Assembly (NCBI GenBank): GCA_964019415.1
Contig: OZ025886.1
Location: forward strand, 4,529,701 to 4,593,700
Direction: 5' to 3'
Length of the DNA stretch: 64,000 nucleotides
From: Ianthella basta
Lineage: Eukaryota > Porifera > Demospongiae > Verongiida > Ianthellidae
Each line of letters begins with the position of its first letter. Within the stretch, counting starts at the first letter, position 1. Below, piece by piece: positions 61,281 through 64,000 of the stretch. The notes under the pieces are model-generated. The model saw only the letters and a list, made by a program, of their open reading frames with translations. It did no database searches and was not told the DNA's origin. Position numbers and translations under genes: made by a program.

Positions 61281-63732
61281 ATGGGAGGTATCATTAGCAG
61301 GTGGTGTTTGGGCCGTACTGCTGTTGTTGCTCCTGCTGGTGCTGATGATGTGGAGGAGGAGGCTGCAAGTGAACAAAACCCAGATAATACAGACACTCCC
61401 CCTGGACCACACCTACCGGCAACAGACCTGCCTCTGGGATGTCACCTACAAGATGAAGGAACTTGTCAAAGTGCTTATGAGCTTGAGTACATGTGTTAAC
61501 ACAGAGGGTTTGGTATCCCACAGTCAGGATGCTGGTTGGCTATGGCTAGCTAGCTAAGTGTTGCATCCAGCAGCTTGAGGGAGGGTTGTGTAGGACACAC
61601 ACCCTAGTCTGTGCTAGTTGGGGGCTATGTATGATGAAGGTGTAGGATGCCTGCTCTCTGGGCTACAGCTGTCATGGTCACAGGTGGTCTGCTGCCTACT
61701 CGTCTCCAAACTTTACCATTTGTACTAGTTCTTGTGTGTGAGATCACCTTTAAACAAGCAGCCCCATTGTACATCACACCTCTACATGGTGGAGCATTGT
61801 GTCAGTGTGCATGCACTCAGCATACAGTGACCAAATGGTGCATTGCAGTAATAGAAAGCAATAAAGATTGAAACATTTGACAGCTGTCAATTGTGTGTTC
61901 CGTTCACAGTGAGTCGACCAGTCAGTGGTCAGGGCCATGCTGGTGAAGTGGCCCACGAGCAGCGGACACCAGTGAGTTGTGTGTGTGTGTGTGTGTTGTG
62001 CACTTCTGTGAGTGTGTACCTTCTGCATGGACAAGAAGTGGCAGTCCTGTGTGCTGTTGTGTGGCTGCCGGTTTCTTTGTGCCCGAGTCATCTGTGACCA
62101 ACTGTAGATGTAGTTTTGGTATGTGCTACTAGTCACATCAAACGATAGTAAAGGTTAGTAGAAGTCCAGTAATCTTGTGTTGTGTGTGCTGTGCACTCCT
62201 GTCAGTGGGTGTGCCTTGCCTACACTTAGCATCATGGTGAACTTGGGCTACCTTGTCTCAATCACTGATTCTGCTCATCATCAGCTCCTGAGTAAGAGCA
62301 GGCAGTGTCCATATTTCACCAGTCACAAAATGTGAGGTTACCTGGTGACATGTGGATGCTGTTAGTGTACAAACTACTTGACTGATAAGGTGTAGCTATG
62401 AATGGCTCCTATAAGGATTGCATGGGATCACCCGCTCATGTGCTAACCTGTGTATCAGCCCCTCCTCCACTTGTGTCTACAAGTAAAGGCCTACATTACC
62501 ACCAGTTAGTGCTCTACTCTTCTGTGTGGTCCTCTTCTCTCCCACCCTCAGGTGCCTCCTGTACTCCCTGGACCACTGCCTGACACAGTTCAAGGTATGT
62601 TATACTGTGACTTCCATATATGGAGTGGTAGTGTTTGCACAAATGGTGGGCACCAAGTGGGTCTATTCTCCTTCTCAGCTTCCATTGCCACAAACTACAT
62701 CACTAGTAACTAGCCATGCAAATGTGGAGGATTCTAGCCTGATTTGTAGTGCAACTGAAGAGCAGTCCTTGGTGCTTGCCCGTGTGACATTCCATCACCA
62801 AGATATGAGCCACTGTCTCTTCATAGCTCTCAGTCACGACCAGCTGTCAATAGGTCTTTGATGACTGCATCTATGTGTAGGTGACCATCATTACTGCACG
62901 TGATGTGGTGGCCATTTTGAATAGTTAATAAGGTAATCTATCTGAATGCCATTAACAACCACTGTGTCCTCTTGAGCTTCACATCAAAGGGAAATGTGCA
63001 CATCATGTGTTACATGGTAACTGCATAAAAGTGAGCCACCAAGTTGTGGTTGCTCAGAACACCAGACCCTATTCCTGCCGAGCGATGACATCGGCTTATA
63101 AAAATGGAGGCAGGATTAGTGGTTGGCTGTGTGAGACTAATGTATAGCCCTTTGTGTGCACACACCTGCTGAGAGTAGGTGGAGGGAGGGTGGTCCTACA
63201 GTGAACTTGTGGTGTTGGCAGTTTTGTGTAGCACAACTCTTCCCTTTCCACATATGCAGCTGAACAAGTCCTTGACGACTTCCGACAGCGTTTCATCACT
63301 GATGTGGATGCAGATGCCATCATTTATGAACTTAAGCATCAAGATATTATTGCGGATGGTGATTTGACGAGAATCAGAAAGATGGACAGTATGACACAGA
63401 AGAACCAAGATCTGCACAAGTGCCTCAAAGACAAGTGCACCAAAGAGTCCTTCTTGAAAGTCTGTGGCATTCTCATTGACTGCAAAGGCAACCCAAAGAT
63501 GAGCATATTGGGGAAGGAATTGAAGCAAAGGCTAGCCAAAGGTAGGTGTTGTGTGTGAGTGAGCACAGCTGGCATTGTCTAATGTTATAGGATTTATAGA
63601 ATGAGCGAGTTCATGATGAGAGACTAGTGGAGTGCATAGTGGTGAGCTCCACCTGACTCTACCCGTGTTGCTCCTTTGTGCACAGATCCCACCCCCAGTC
63701 CACCTGCAGTGGTCACCACTGGGACTAATGCA
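61281..63732 (+). CDS. second CARD gene (NLR1 paralogue), 5' exons; continues beyond the window
   Basis: Exons 61281-61368 (tentative donor GTGAAC), 61910-61971, 62552-62594, 63260-63541 and 63686-63732, phase-consistent and open. The protein starts MGGIISRW, again a possible myristoylation site, followed by a linker. The 94-codon exon 63260-63541 is a good CARD: EQVLDDFRQRFITDVDADAIIYELKHQ, then DLTRIR, NQDLHKCLKDKC and FLKVCGILID (written with breaks), with the six-helix hydrophobic pattern. The following intron begins like NLR1 intron 2, so a NACHT exon is expected just past 64000. Probably a tandem NLR receptor; NACHT not seen here, so a CARD-only protein is possible. Confidence 0.7.
63260..63541 (+). 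CDS. CARD domain exon
   Basis: Acceptor CATATGCAG, donor GTAGGT, phase 1 to 1. It covers a complete CARD: helix 1 LDDFRQRFI, helix 2 ADAIIYELKHQ, the DLTRIRKM turn, helix 4 HKCLKDKC and helix 5/6 FLKVCGILIDC..LGKELKQRL. It is more canonical than the equivalent NLR1 exon at 4833. Confidence 0.85.
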
Positions 63733-64000
63733 GTGAGTTGGTTGGCACTCCACATTGTTGTGTGGCTACTGGTAGTACTGTAGTATAATGTGTGTTTGTA
63801 GGGAATGAAATGTACAAACTCTCTCAATCACCTGTACACGTACCTCATCCAGTGTAGTGCAAGTTGCATGTGTTGTGTGTAAGCATAGACCTATGGTGTT
63901 AGTGTGTGGGTGTACACATGTGTGAACACAATTTGCTCCATTCTATCATTCTTCTGTGTATGGCATTGTTGGCAGTTACTGGTTTATGTCACTAGTACAC
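63733..64000 (+). other. intron homologous to NLR1 intron 2
   Basis: GTGTACACATGTGTGAACAC and GTTGGCAGTTACTGGTTTAT with the TCACTAGTACAC end match NLR1 intron 2 at 5210-5250 and 6221-6273, without the intervening 968 bp. Confidence 0.8.

Noticed and set aside
61324-61557. A leucine-rich signal-peptide-like frame overlapping the first exon of the second CARD gene
   Set aside because: It is the shifted reading of a GCTG-rich stretch; the MGGIIS frame has the phase that fits the following exons.

Overview
The window is animal nuclear DNA: genes split by short GT-AG introns, metazoan-only protein families, several eukaryotic DNA-transposon superfamilies and long microsatellites. A CARD-NACHT-LRR receptor with a second CARD gene downstream, small introns and a compact but repeat-littered layout would fit a sponge (Porifera) or another early-branching marine invertebrate. 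That placement is inference; no RNA gene or other species marker was seen.

Layout: 456-832 (-) is an unrecognised C-terminal exon. 1016-30792 (+) is a complete NOD-like receptor gene (NLR1; exons of 39 aa, CARD, NACHT and short LRR-type exons; about 954 aa) whose sixth intron (11042-30540) is a 19.5-kb nest of mobile elements. These are a Ty3/Gypsy retrotransposon (14349-22624) that is itself split by a PIF/Harbinger transposon (17534-20396), a THAP-transposase element of the ISL2EU/IS4EU type (25289-28109), and several copies of a family R1 with GGCGCC hairpins. 31825-38555 (+) is a JMY/WHAMM-like actin nucleation factor with an in-frame stop and two compensating frame changes. Its first intron holds a transposon with a retroviral-type integrase core (33255-35667). 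39156-41189 (-) holds the C-terminal half of a TIMM44 gene. From about 41190 to 57775 lies a tandem segmental duplication: each unit carries three further TIMM44 exons, a G-rich tract, a huge 10-bp minisatellite (3.8 kb and 10 kb) and a HAUS6-like exon. 58785-58913 (-) is an unassigned exon. 61281 to the window end (+) is the 5' part of a second CARD gene, a tandem paralogue of NLR1 that shares intron sequence with it.

Working together: NLR1 and the second CARD gene look like a local cluster of intracellular innate-immune receptors. JMY/WHAMM (actin), TIMM44 (mitochondrial import) and HAUS6 (spindle microtubules) are housekeeping families; here the JMY-like and TIMM44-like copies carry nonsense or frame lesions, so this may be a decaying duplicate or a damaged haplotype. 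Very long open frames from 41.9 to 57.4 kb are a by-product of the stop-free decamer repeat, not genes. Because of that, and because TEs fill introns, the true coding content is modest.
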